NCBI GenBank assembly: GCA_026770615.1 | Contig: MU632049.1 | Coordinates: 15,219 to 28,859 of the forward strand | DNA: 13,641 bases | Reading direction: 5' to 3' | Origin: Pavlovales sp. CCMP2436 | Lineage: Eukaryota > Haptophyta > Pavlovophyceae > Pavlovales | Shown: positions 1 to 7,215 of the stretch, piece after piece | Layout of the letters: each line of letters begins with the position of its first letter | Position numbering within the stretch: the stretch's first letter is position 1 | Notes under the pieces: model-generated | Seen by the model: the letters and a program-made list of their open reading frames with translations, nothing else | The model's database searches: none | Told to the model about the DNA's origin: nothing | Position numbers and translations under genes: made by a program

Positions 1-93
1 GTAAAAAGACAAAGAAAAGAAAAAAGGTATGTATGTGGAAGGGGAGGAGGGGGGGGTGTAAAAAGACAAAGAAAAGAAAAAAGGTATGTATGT
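1..93. repeat. Two direct copies of a 36-bp purine-rich sequence
   Basis: Positions 1-36 and 58-93 are identical. Each starts gtaaaaagacaaagaaaag and ends ggtatgtatgt. They are separated by a G-rich 21-nt spacer. On the minus strand the copies are long polypyrimidine tracts, as often found near 3' splice sites, but no convincing acceptor or exon follows within the window. Confidence 0.85.
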
Positions 94-316
94 ATGTGCG
101 TGCGAGTGTGTATGTGTGTGTGGCTTGGCATGGTTGCGCCTTACCTCGAGGAGCATGTCGCATTATTCTTTTTATTCTTATTCTTATTCTTATTCTTATT
201 CTTATTCTTACTATTACTATTACTATTACTACTACTACTACTACTACTATTGTTCTTATTCCTATTCCTATTCCTATTCTTATTCTTATTCTTATTCTTA
301 TAATTTTTATTATTAC
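1..316 (-). other. Intron-like, simple-repeat-rich segment downstream of exon 3 of the membrane-protein gene
   Basis: Read on the minus strand, this follows the exon 3 donor (GAG|gtaat at 317/316) and contains no supportable exon. It holds a 150-bp hexanucleotide tract, a second copy of the exon 3 end and donor (141-162), and a pyrimidine-rich stretch repeated twice (1-36 and 58-93). The open frames here translate only into simple-repeat peptides, so I treat the segment as intron. The next exon must lie off the left edge. Confidence 0.5.
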
Positions 317-334
317 CTCGAGGAGCATGTCGCA
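141..334. repeat. 22-bp direct duplication flanking a 150-bp hexanucleotide tract
   Basis: Positions 141-162 and 313-334 are identical over 22 bp, beginning ttacctcgag. The right copy contains the last 18 nt of exon 3 of the minus-strand gene plus its gtaa splice donor, so exon end and donor are duplicated together. Between them (163-312) lies (ttattc)n grading into (ttacta)n, (tac)n and (ttccta)n. The arrangement looks like a target-site duplication around a retroelement that left only its tail. A tandem duplication with microsatellite expansion is the alternative. Confidence 0.85.
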
Positions 335-1263
335 GCCGATGCGCAGCGCGTCTGCCGAGCGCATGTAGGCGGGCACCTATCATCATTTTAGTAGTGTAGG
401 AGTGGGCGTGGGCGTGGGAGTGGGAGTGGGAGTGGGAGTAGCCAAGTAGGTAGGATCCTGCTTGGGATTATTCTCATTATTTTCATCAGAACTGTATCAT
501 CATGATCAGCATGTAAGCGGCGCCACTGAGAGTCCGGGAGGCCAGTGCCGGGGCCGGACGTTTGTATAGATATTTACACACGCACCTGCTTGAGCAGGCC
601 CGAGGCAGTGAGCGAGTCGAGCGTGGAGGCACCGAGCACTGCAATGGTCATGCCCACGAGCGGGAGGATGGGCACGCCCTGCGCTCCGCCGGGGAGGAGG
701 TTCTTCTCGGAAGATCGCATGCCGCCGAGCAGCGCTTCGTCCTGCTGCGTCTCCTCCCGCTTGCGGAGCTCCTGTACACGGGGGAGGGGGGTGGGGGTGG
801 GTGGTGGTGAGGGGCTCCTGTACACGGGTGAGGGGGTGGGGGTGGAGGTGGTGGTGGGGAAGGGGGGGGGGGTTGCGTACCAGCAGCAGCAGATGGGGGG
901 ATGGAGCCGCACCTTGAGCCAGAGCAGCACCTGCCGCACCACGCGGATGATGAGCTGGAAGAGAGAGAGCGTGGCCACAACGAGGATCACCTCCGCCACC
1001 AGCGTCTGCAGCGCACCGCCACCCAGCAGCTGCTTCGGCAGCGGGCCGCCGAGCCCGCCACCGAGCCACTTCCACAGCCGGTTAGCCAGCGTCGGCCGCG
1101 AGGAGATCAGCAGCAGCGGAGCCGCAGACGGCGCCGCGGCGCCGTTGCCGAGTCCGAGCCACCAGCCCAGACCACCCATATGCACGCCGCCCGTGACGGC
1201 AATGCGGACTAGCTGCGGTCGCTGCGCGAGCGAGAGGCGCGCGAGCCTCGGCTGCAGCCGCAT
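317..1263 (-). CDS. Unrecognised membrane protein, N-terminal part (exons 913-1263, 586-771, 317-376; 3' end outside window)
   Basis: I do not recognise the family. Three exons join in phase 0: 117 codons, 62 codons and 20 codons. Donors are AAG|gtgcgg, CAG|gtgcgt and GAG|gtaat; acceptors are gtacag|GAG and gatag|GTG. The start is the first in-frame ATG after an upstream TAA, with G at -3. Residues 1-25 are arginine-rich and lack acidic residues, like an organelle-targeting peptide. A hydrophobic segment lies at about residues 88-108 (LVAEVILVVATLS...) and a second at about 149-171 (VPILPLVGMTIAVLGAS). Between them is a charged stretch rich in E, K, R and Q. Codons are strongly G/C-ending, like the transporter and CFAP58. 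A mitochondrial or plastid inner-membrane protein is possible, but that is inference only. Confidence 0.6.
397..440. repeat. (GTGGGA/GTGGGC)n hexanucleotide tract
   Basis: gtgggcgtgggcgtgggagt and on, lying in intron 2 of the membrane-protein gene. On the sense strand it forms a C-rich tract 20-60 nt before the acceptor, and may serve as its pyrimidine tract. Confidence 0.85.
544..579 (-). repeat. Dispersed repeat family A, copy A1 (head only, inside an intron)
   Basis: On the minus strand this reads GTGTAAATATCTATACAAAC then GTCCGG. It matches the heads of the copies at 1490-1618, 8190-8262 and 8421-8628. It starts 6 nt downstream of the exon 2 splice donor. Confidence 0.75.
772..912 (-). 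other. Intron 1 of the membrane-protein gene with duplicated acceptor and G-rich tract
   Basis: This 141-nt intron runs from AAG|gtgcgg (912) to gtgtacag|GAG (772). The acceptor region is tandemly duplicated: gctcctgtacacggg occurs at 768-782 and 814-828, 46 bp apart. That gives a second candidate acceptor with the same gtgtacag|GAGC context. The rest is nearly pure C on the sense strand (G on the plus strand, 780-872), with many runs of four or more G able to form quadruplexes. Confidence 0.6.
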
Positions 1264-1489
1264 CGCCCTCGCACGATCGATGGCGGCAAACTCCAACAAC
1301 GGATGATTCGACCGCCCCACGCTTATTTAACAAATGGTAAGGAGCCTCCGCCCGTCCCTTTTCCCCGTGGACATACCGTGGAGCGCCTACCGCCTGAACC
1401 CCTCTTCATGCCCAAAGTCTTGTGGGCCGCACGCTGGGGCGCGCACACGAGAGGGAGGCGTGGGCGCGACTCAGGTATGCCAGGTGGTT
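1264..1489. other. 5' flank of the membrane-protein gene
   Basis: No supportable coding region. Open frames on both strands run through it but show no family resemblance and no host codon bias. It lies between the presumed start codon at 1263 and repeat A2, so it should hold the 5' UTR and promoter. An A/T-rich patch (ttatttaacaaat, about 1322-1334) lies about 60 bp upstream of the ATG. A 5' UTR intron cannot be excluded. Confidence 0.4.
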
Positions 1490-1618
1490 GTCGTGTGTCT
1501 GATCAGCCTCCGCGGTGGGGACGGCATTGCAAAGGTCCCTCAATCCGAGTGTTTTTCAACGCCCGGGTCCGGTGGAGATCCGTTGTCAGGGGACGGACGT
1601 ACTTCTAGGTATTTACAC
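1490..1618 (-). repeat. Dispersed repeat family A, copy A2
   Basis: Minus strand: head GTGTAAATACC, then CGTCCGTCCCCTGACA, GGATCTCCAC, GCGTTGAAAAACACTC, GTCCCCACCGCGG and CTGATCAG in that order. The copy at 6994-7215 has the same blocks in the same order, including the 16-nt GTTGAAAAACACTC region, GTCCCCACCGCTGATCAG and a following CACACGAC. Homology fades beyond the CTGATCAG block. Confidence 0.75.
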
Positions 1619-1867
1619 ACCAAGCCACGTGCTATGGCCTATGCTACTGTGCAGTCATAGACAGGCATCAAAGAAAGTCAGTCATAAAGAAAATATTAAA
1701 TATCACACTTTTGCTCCGTAAAAGTGAAGAGATCAAGCCTCTTGCAGCGAGGTAACCAAAGAACGAAGAAAAAATAGCTCCTATTCATGCAGTTCTCTTA
1801 GATGGACGTGAGCGTTGCGTGGGGGGAGGGGAGCCTGTGGCATCTGCTACGAGTTTGTCACCGCAAT
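1619..1867. other. Intergenic, nothing recognised
   Basis: A/T-rich DNA between repeat A2 and the 70-bp direct repeats. No exon with host codon bias, no RNA gene and no clear repeat was seen. Confidence 0.4.
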
Positions 1868-1896
1868 CTCACCTCTACCGCCACCCCTGCTCCCAT

Positions 1897-1968
1897 GACG
1901 AATGTCTGGCGTCGACCAAGTCTGTGAGTGAACACCGCCACTTGTTGAACCATGCTGAGCCGCTAATA
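1897..1968 (+). repeat. 70-bp direct repeat, unit 1
   Basis: Blocks in order: gacgaatgtctggcgtcgac, gtgaacaccgcc, then gttgaaccatgctgagccgc and taata. It shares these with 2017-2085 and 2498-2568. The similarity to unit 2 extends upstream to about 1868 (tcacctctaccgccaccc...ctgct), so units 1 and 2 are tandem with a period near 120 bp. Confidence 0.85.
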
Positions 1969-2016
1969 ACATACATTTTTAAACACCACCTCTATCACCA
2001 CCATCCCTGCTGCAAG

Positions 2017-2085
2017 GACTAACGTCTGACGTCGACCAAGTCAATAAGTGAACAACACCTGTTGAACCATGCTGAGCCGCTATAA
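2017..2085 (+). repeat. 70-bp direct repeat, unit 2
   Basis: Reads gactaacgtctgacgtcgac, then gtgaacaacacct, then gttgaaccatgctgagccgc. It is preceded by the same pyrimidine-rich lead as unit 1 (ccacctctatcaccacc). A TATA-rich stretch (tataaatatattta) separates it from the left arm of the inverted-repeat element. Confidence 0.85.
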
Positions 2086-2100
2086 ATATATTTATGATAA

Positions 2101-2614
2101 GGATTCAAGCTGGCGTCTGACTGTTCTGAATGTTGTGCTGGTCTGAGCGCTGCGTCGCCCATTGCCTGCTGCGTGCCTTAGTCGGCTGCGCTGGCTTGGG
2201 CGCCACCGCGCGTGCCGATGGATCTCCGGTAGTGTGCCCGGGCAAGGGCGTTTAAAGAGATGATCTGCTGGTTGCTGTTTGTCGTGTTCCCACGCTGGGC
2301 AGCGATCGGGGCCAGCGCGCTCAAGCGCGCGAGCAGCTGCTGCGCATGGCCGCGTGCCGCGAATATATATATTTTTTGAACAAAGGAGTGATGTGAGTGT
2401 TATCCGTGGAGTGTTATGAGGGGGCGGTGGTCCTGTGGTGTGGACCGCGGTGTACGGGTGGTGCTATATTCTATGCGATTCTGCTGCTATATGACAGGAC
2501 TGATGCCTGACGTCGACTAACTTTGCGCAAGGGAGCACCACCTGTTGAACCATGCTGAGCCGCTAATATCAGACCAGCACAACTTCCAGGACAGCTAGAC
2601 GCCCGCTTGAATCC
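2101..2614. mobile_element. 514-bp inverted-repeat element (MITE-like, no coding capacity)
   Basis: The left arm 2101-2146 (ggattcaagctggcgtct...) and right arm 2569-2614 (...gcccgcttgaatcc) are reverse complements at 40 of 46 positions. The interior has no open frame worth calling. Its core is GC-rich (2147-2360), followed by an A/T run (gaatatatatattttttg). Unit 3 of the 70-bp repeat abuts the right arm on the inside, while units 1 and 2 lie outside the left arm. No target-site duplication is obvious (tgataa on the left, ctatta on the right). This could be a non-autonomous DNA transposon or a fold-back element. Confidence 0.65.
2498..2568 (+). repeat. 70-bp direct repeat, unit 3
   Basis: Reads gactgatgcctgacgtcgac, then cacctgttgaaccatgctga and gccgctaata. 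It is in the same orientation as units 1 and 2, but lies inside the inverted-repeat element, directly next to its right arm. Confidence 0.85.
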
Positions 2615-3156
2615 CTATTAGTAATATATTTCACGCGATTAGGACAGCGTTATTGCTATAGAAAAATCACGATCTACTACACGAGGAGCAGTTTGTATCA
2701 CCGCGCACTATAACCGCGTGTTTCACTGTTCATACATTACATCACGCAATATGAATATTTTGCCACTATCTTAACACCAAAATTTAAATATGTGTAATAA
2801 AAATTATATGCAGAGCAGCCGATATCATAAATTGAGCCTCACTAGTCCCGAAGGCTTAATAGAATCTAATAAGAAACTCTACCCCGCTATAAACTCGGTT
2901 TTCCTAGTCATAGTGTGTTGGAGGTATGGCTCTTGTATATGCTCTTATAGCTACTGATCAGGGTAATTGCATATACCCAAGCTATACTGCCTACATGCCT
3001 GCCCGCAGCACACAGCACCGCACACACTTACTGGCCACAACCCGTGTCATACGGGAGCCAGTTGCTGGTTTGGCTCAGTTTAAATTGTGTTGCCACTCAG
3101 TGATCGCTCAGTTTGCAGTCCGCCACTGATTGCGTTGCGCTGATCGCTCGTGAAGA
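2615..3156. other. A/T-rich intergenic stretch, nothing recognised
   Basis: Low-GC DNA with many short A/T runs. The 67-codon frame at 2926-3129 has no host codon bias and no family resemblance, so it is not called. No tRNA-like fold or B-box was found. It separates the inverted-repeat element from the GC-rich exon that follows. Confidence 0.4.
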
Positions 3157-3168
3157 TCTAACTCGCTG

Positions 3169-3256
3169 TATTTGATCCTGCCGCCCGTCGAGACGGCGGG
3201 CACCCTCTAGCGCTGCAAGGACTAGAGGAGAGACGGAGCGACCGGCTAACACCAAC
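3169..3256 (+). promoter_or_regulatory. Probable 5' UTR/leader with hairpin, upstream of the 3257 start
   Basis: GC rises sharply here compared with the preceding 500 bp. ccgcccgtcgagacggcggg (3181-3200) can fold into a short hairpin. A purine-rich leader ends accaacATG, with A at -3. Confidence 0.3.
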
Positions 3257-3430
3257 ATGCATGCATCGGGGGGCTACCCCCGTGCCGGTCACGCCGCTCC
3301 GCCTCGGAGCAACGACAGCAAGGACAACTCGCGCATCCGCCTCTCGGACACCAACAAGCCGTCGGTCTTCCAGGGGATGATGTGCGAGCTCCAGGTGCTC
3401 ACGGACAAGGACGCGACGCTCGCGCAGGGT
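3257..3430 (+). CDS. Hypothetical protein, N-terminal exon; continuation unresolved
   Basis: The frame opens with MHASGGYPRAGHAAPPRSND and runs through RIRLSDTNKPSVFQGMMCEL to about residue 57. I do not recognise it. Nearly every codon between 3300 and 3428 ends in G or C, the host pattern. After GCGCAG at 3428 the bias collapses. The frame stays open to 3691 but turns R- and C-rich. Another frame (3450-3603) offers a proline-rich stretch and a third (3615-3827) a 70-codon frame. So either an intron starts near 3430 or the gene is a frame-broken remnant. An AATAAA at 3904-3909 could be its poly(A) signal. A 232-codon minus-strand frame (3158-3856) overlaps it; I prefer the plus strand because of codon bias and the leader. 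Confidence 0.4.
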
Positions 3431-3830
3431 TTTGTCGGCACGCAACACCTGCGCCACCGCCGAAGGAACCGAAGCCGGACGCTCCGCATCCCGAGCCCAG
3501 TGCGCTGCTATTTGAATGTCAGCGCACTGGTCCCGACGACCAACCATCTCACAACTGGCATCTGCGGGTGCGCTTCGGCATTGCGATGGCTTCCGCCCGA
3601 TGACATAAACTGTCATGCGGCGCAATGTGGACTGCGTCGCTGTGCGGAGCGAGACACCGCAGTGGATCATCCCATCCTCAACAAAACTTGAAACGAAATC
3701 GACTGCTTTGGAGCTCAGTCGGCGTTTTGGTATCACCGCAAGGTCAACGCTGGATAGCTCAACAGAGTGGCGCAAGACGCTGACACCCGGGGCCATCTGG
3801 ACGCAGAAATTGTACCCCAGGCGGTAGACG
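3431..3830 (+). other. Unresolved stretch: possible further exons or decayed coding sequence
   Basis: Plus-strand frames at 3450-3603 (PPKEPKPDAPHPEPSALLF...) and 3615-3827 (...TEWRKTLTPGAIWTQ...) could be pieces of one protein. The minus strand is open throughout. None shows a known domain or clean splice sites, so I do not call a gene here. Confidence 0.3.
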
Positions 3831-3903
3831 TGGCATATCACAACATACCATAACAAATCAAAGCATCGCGACTAATTAGTTCGTCCGATACCAGTGAATT
3901 CCC

Positions 3904-3909
3904 AATAAA
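3904..3909 (+). terminator. Candidate plus-strand poly(A) signal AATAAA
   Basis: AATAAA, followed by an A/T-rich and then GT-rich stretch (gagtgtgcatgtgcat), as in poly(A) sites. It would suit a plus-strand transcript from 3257. The convergent transporter gene ends at 4116 on the other strand, so its 3' UTR may overlap this. Confidence 0.3.
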
Positions 3910-4115
3910 ATTATAATTGAGTGTGCATGTGCATATATAACTTTTATCAACAGACACAACACTGGGCGTGCGACACTCGGAGACTGGGGGACCGCGATCC
4001 CCGACGGCGGTGGATGTGATGACTGATGGGCCAGGTGGGGAGCGGCAAGGAGAGCATGACGCAAGGAACTCTTGGTCTCTTGGATGCCGAGCAGGAGCTA
4101 ATAGGAGCTGCCCGA

Positions 4116-6426
4116 CTAGCGGTCGAGGACATCGATGGTCTCCGCGCTGAAGAGCCGGGGGATCACGTAGATGCGGAGCGGGATCATGGTTGCCATCAAG
4201 AAGGGGAAGGCGATCGAGATCTCCGAGACGCGCGAGATGGCCACGAGGACGCACACAATCACGGTCTGGTAGATGGTGAAGCGCGTCATCTCGCGCCTGT
4301 CGACGTCCTGCACGTAGTAATACGATGGCCAGCGCTCGCGCTCGAAGGTTAAGAGCACGAACAGGCGGTCGAACATCTGGTTGCCGCGGATGCTTGCGAT
4401 GCCAAGGTAGAGGAAGATGCCGATGATAAGCGGCTGGGGCACCTGTGAGGCGGACAGGAAGGCGGGCGGGCAGGCGGGCACGCGTGCGTGTGAGCGGCGT
4501 GCGACTGGATGGTGCGCGCGCAAGGGTGCGCGCGTGACGGGCGGGTGGCGGCGGCGGGCGACGGAGCGGGCGGCGTACGTAGCGGAGAATGGAGCCGGCG
4601 GTGAGGCAGATGAGGATGAGGATGTGGATGGCAAGGTGCGACACACGCTGCTCGGCCACGCCGGTCACGCGCACCGTGGTGCCCTTGCCGTCGGGCAGCG
4701 GCACAGTCACGGTAGAAGTCACCGCCATCACGTGCGCGAGCGAGCGCACGGTGGCCGGGTGGGGCGCGGGCAGGCCGAGGATCGCGCAGAACGGATAGAG
4801 CACGAGGCCGACAACCATGTTGGAAAGGTGGTAACCGGGCAGCTTCTTGAACATGCGGTCCTTGCGGTTCACGAGCACCTCCGTCAGGTTCTGGTCGAGG
4901 TCTGGGGGGGGGGGGGAGATTAGTCTGTGCGGTGCGGAAAGTGAGCGTACGTACAGCCAACGGGCATCTTGCAGCACTTACAGCCAAGCAAGCATCCACC
5001 GATAGCTGGGGCGATCATCAGGAAGATGGCCCACGTCGGGAACGGCTTGGCGTAGCCACTCGCCTGGACGATCCACGGGCGCGCCAGGCCAGTCTTCGGA
5101 TCCTTCCACGTCGGCTCGATAATGGTGGGCACGTTAAGGTAGCGCAGGTCGAAGATGCCGAGCACGGGAGTGAGCAGTGAAGAGAGGATGCTCAGCGTTA
5201 TGATGGTGATGCTCACGCCGTAGTTGGACAGATTCTTGCGCATATTGGCGTTCAGCCAGTCACTCGTGCGCAGCGCCCGGAACTTGACGGCCATCACGTA
5301 GGTGAGTGACACGATGATGAGCGTCCAGAGCTTGGCACCTATGAGAAAACAGGCGGGCGCGCGTGCGTGTGAGCGGCGTGCGACTGGAGAGGGCGCGCGA
5401 GAGGGCGCGCGAGGGCGCGCAAGGGGGCGCGAGGGCGCGCGGGCGCTGACCGATGCTCGCCTTGCCAATGAAGACATTGACGATGTTGGTGCCGGCCGCC
5501 ACAATCTCGATCATGGTGATCATTGCCGAGAAGATCTCCTCGGTGAAACGCGTCACCTTGGAGATCAAGCTGCAGGCGTGCAGGAGCGTGTAGACGACGG
5601 TCATGAGCGACTGCCACAAGCCCGCCCAGAACTTGGCCGGCATGAACTCGATGTTGAGCGAGCTGCACAGGCCAATGAGCATCGAGAGGTAGGCGAGCTC
5701 GGGGCCGGTGGCGCCTTGGATGGTGAGTGGCTGGCCCGAGACAAAGGCGTTGATCACGCCGCACACGCCCGTGGCGAGCAGTGTCTCCATGATGCCGATC
5801 TGGCCCTTGGTGACCGTCTCGTAAATCGAGCCGAAGGCGAGCGCGGGTGCGAGGCACGCGAAGAGCATGAAGAGGGTGGTCTGCGTGTGTCGTGGAGGGG
5901 GAGGGGAAGGCGGGCAGGTGGGGTAGGGGGGGGGCAGATAGTCAGGGAGAGGAGCGAGAGCGAGAGTTTGCGAGCGAGAGTGCACGCGAGAGAGCGGGCG
6001 TGGGTGGTACGGGCAGCGGGCGCGGGGTAGCAGGCAAGCGCAGCTACTTACCGAGACGACGATGGAGAGGTTCTCCGGGAGGAAGGCATCTGTCCAGTCG
6101 GTGCGGTAGTAGCGCGAGCGACGCTTGATGTCGATCCACAGGCCCTTGCCCGGGAGCCGGTGGTACACCAACGGTCCGGGGAGGCCGTCGCTCGGCTCGG
6201 CGCCGCCGAGGGCCGCCGTCGGGATGTCAACGTCCTCCATGGCGGCGGCGAGCGGCTTGCCCTTGCCCTCGAGGTCATCGTCGCCGTGGTCGTTGGCGTG
6301 GTTGGCAAAGTCGAGCGGCATGCCCTTCACCGAGAACTCGTGGCGGCTCATGGAGGTCGGCGGCACGCGCTGTAATGGCGGGAGGACGTCGATGCGGCGA
6401 GTGACCGGCAAGGTGGAGGTGTTCAT
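4116..6426 (-). CDS. SLC4-family anion (bicarbonate/borate-type) transporter, complete, 5 exons, 603 aa
   Basis: Integral plasma- or organelle-membrane carrier of the HCO3- transporter family. Whether it moves bicarbonate, chloride or borate cannot be told. Exons on the minus strand: 6052-6426, 5451-5880, 4982-5338, 4579-4901, 4116-4442 (stop TAG). Phases fit exactly: 125 codons; 143 plus 1 nt; 2 nt, 118 codons, 1 nt; 2 nt plus 107 codons; 108 codons plus stop. Residues 1-110 are a short hydrophilic N-terminus without the large band-3 cytoplasmic domain. Family motifs: LFACLAPALAFG (about 130-141), GQIGIMETLLATGVCG (151-166), SGQPLTIQGATGPE (173-186), VNRKDRMFKKLPGYHL (398-413, the family's NRK...GYH signature) and GNQMFDRL (515-522). 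About ten or more hydrophobic segments follow from residue 120. The start is the first ATG of the exon 1 frame. All introns begin GT and end AG. I see no damage, so it is probably functional. Confidence 0.9.
4443..4578 (-). repeat. Intron 4 of the SLC4 gene, containing the shared 39-nt intronic block (4471-4509)
   Basis: The intron runs from CGCTAC|gtacgc to cctcacag|GTG. Its block tccagtcgcacgccgctcac and the following 19 nt match intron 2 (5350-5388) at 38 of 39 positions. C-rich, gcgcgc-containing sequence lies upstream in both introns. Confidence 0.85.
4902..4981 (-). other. Intron 3 of the SLC4 gene (80 nt)
   Basis: From TTGGCT|gtaagt to a C homopolymer run (14 C, complement of 4904-4917) ending in cag|ACC. 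It splits a tyrosine codon at residue 388. Without its removal the frame meets a stop (ctgTAA), so splicing is required. Confidence 0.85.
5339..5450 (-). repeat. Intron 2 of the SLC4 gene, containing the shared 39-nt intronic block (5350-5388)
   Basis: From ATCG|gtcagc to tctcatag|GTG. It carries the same 39-nt block as intron 4 with one mismatch, preceded by tandem gcgcgccctc units (about 5389-5445). Its open reading frame continues that of the exons, so retention would not introduce a stop at once, but the family alignment fits only when it is removed. Confidence 0.85.
5881..6051 (-). other. Intron 1 of the SLC4 gene (171 nt)
   Basis: From GTCTCG|gtaagt, a textbook donor, to a long C-rich tract ending acacgcag|ACC. 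It contains ctctcgctctcg-type pyrimidine repeats. It lacks the 39-nt block found in introns 2 and 4. Confidence 0.8.
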
Positions 6427-6458
6427 GTCGCGCGGTGCCGTGGGCGTGTTTGAGTTTG

Positions 6459-6463
6459 ATTGG
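6459..6463 (-). promoter_or_regulatory. CCAAT-box-like element upstream of the SLC4 gene
   Basis: The minus strand reads gaaCCAATcaaac, about 33 bp upstream of the ATG. No TATA box is evident. The assignment rests only on the motif and its position. Confidence 0.25.
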
Positions 6464-6993
6464 TTCGCCGCGCCTTGCTGAGATCTTCACGCTCTTCCTT
6501 AGAATTTGTGTGGTGCATGAGCATCTCTGACGTTGCCACGAGATGATGTGTGGCGCGGTTACAAGCCGTATATGAAAAACTTAAAACCCCACTAGAAGCC
6601 CCCTTGCTGGAATATTTGCGACGATGTTTCATGCGTTCTTTTTCACCTCCATTCTGGTTGAGGTTTTGCTGTTTAGTCAAAAAGAGTGGCGTGCAAACCA
6701 TTTGCGACGATGATTTCACTCATTTTTCTCCGCGCTTTCATGTCAAGAGTTTGATGAGGACTGAGGTCAGAAAGTTTCAAAGTTCGTCACCTATCTGCAT
6801 AAAGAGTGCATAAAGAGTTTTAAAGAGCTTCTTTACTTTGTTCACTACCGAAATGTGAGGATTCGCGTGCGTCCACACCAACACGAAGCATTCCTTACAT
6901 ATTTACAATAAAATTCAGCTCGGTTCGTCGGAATTTGGACATATTTTTTGCAAATGTGCAGTGGTGTAGCTATATGCAGGTGGTTTAGCTATT
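6464..6993. other. Intergenic upstream of the SLC4 gene, nothing coding recognised
   Basis: Moderate-GC DNA. A 12-bp word, tttgcgacgatg, occurs twice (6615-6626 and 6701-6712). A short tandem of cataaagag lies around 6798-6818. An AATAAA occurs near 6908 on the plus strand, without a gene in front of it. Open frames of up to 98 codons lack host codon bias. Confidence 0.4.
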
Positions 6994-7215
6994 GTGTGTA
7001 CGTTTTTAGTTAAACGCCCGTCCCCGAGAGGATCGCACTGGAGACGAGCGTTGAAAAACACTCAAAACCAGGGATCCATCCTGGGCACACGGATATCGTC
7101 CCCACCGCTGATCAGGTCAGTCACACGACATTCGACGACTCTCGACTGGTGCGCTGATCGACCTTTGCTGCATCTTCCCCGACTCCTCTGGAAATGCAGC
7201 CCGTCTGCGAGCGCG
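6994..7215 (+). repeat. Dispersed repeat family A, copy A3
   Basis: The head is diverged (gtgtgtacgtttttagttaa), then cgcccgtccccgag, gcgttgaaaaacactc, gtccccaccgctgatcag and cacacgac. It continues with gtgcgctgatcgac, ctttgctgcatct and gaaatgcagccc. The first half matches A2. The second half matches A5 (8517-8625: gcgcgctgatcaac, ctctgctgcatct, gaaatgcggctc). It thus bridges the partial copies and shows they are one family. Confidence 0.75.

Larger units (their letters stand above)
377..585 (-). other. Intron 2 of the membrane-protein gene, carrying repeat A1 and a (CTCCCA)n tract
   Basis: This 209-nt intron runs from CAG|gtgcgt (585) to gatag|GTG (377). Six nt after the GT it enters dispersed repeat family A (GTGTAAATATC). 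Near its 3' end is a hexanucleotide tract, cccact/cccacg on the minus strand, at about 397-440. The flanking exons join in frame without a stop. Confidence 0.6.

Noticed and set aside
33..391. Open frames of 80-110 codons made of YSYSYS, LFLFLF or NKNKNK
   Set aside because: They are translations of the hexanucleotide tract in an intron.
545..1306. Plus-strand 253-codon frame
   Set aside because: Shadow of the minus-strand membrane-protein exons; the minus frame has in-phase exons and hydrophobic segments.
2806..2900. Possible tRNA-like or mitochondrial-like segment in the A/T-rich stretch
   Set aside because: No cloverleaf, B-box or discriminating stem could be made from it.
3838..4110. 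Extension of the SLC4 reading frame downstream of the stop
   Set aside because: The open minus-strand frames here (up to 379 codons when introns are read through) carry no SLC4 similarity. The family C-terminus ends naturally at TAG 4116-4118.
5302..6030. Plus-strand 242-codon frame
   Set aside because: Antisense to SLC4 exon 2 and its introns; no family resemblance, and the opposite strand has clear SLC4 motifs.
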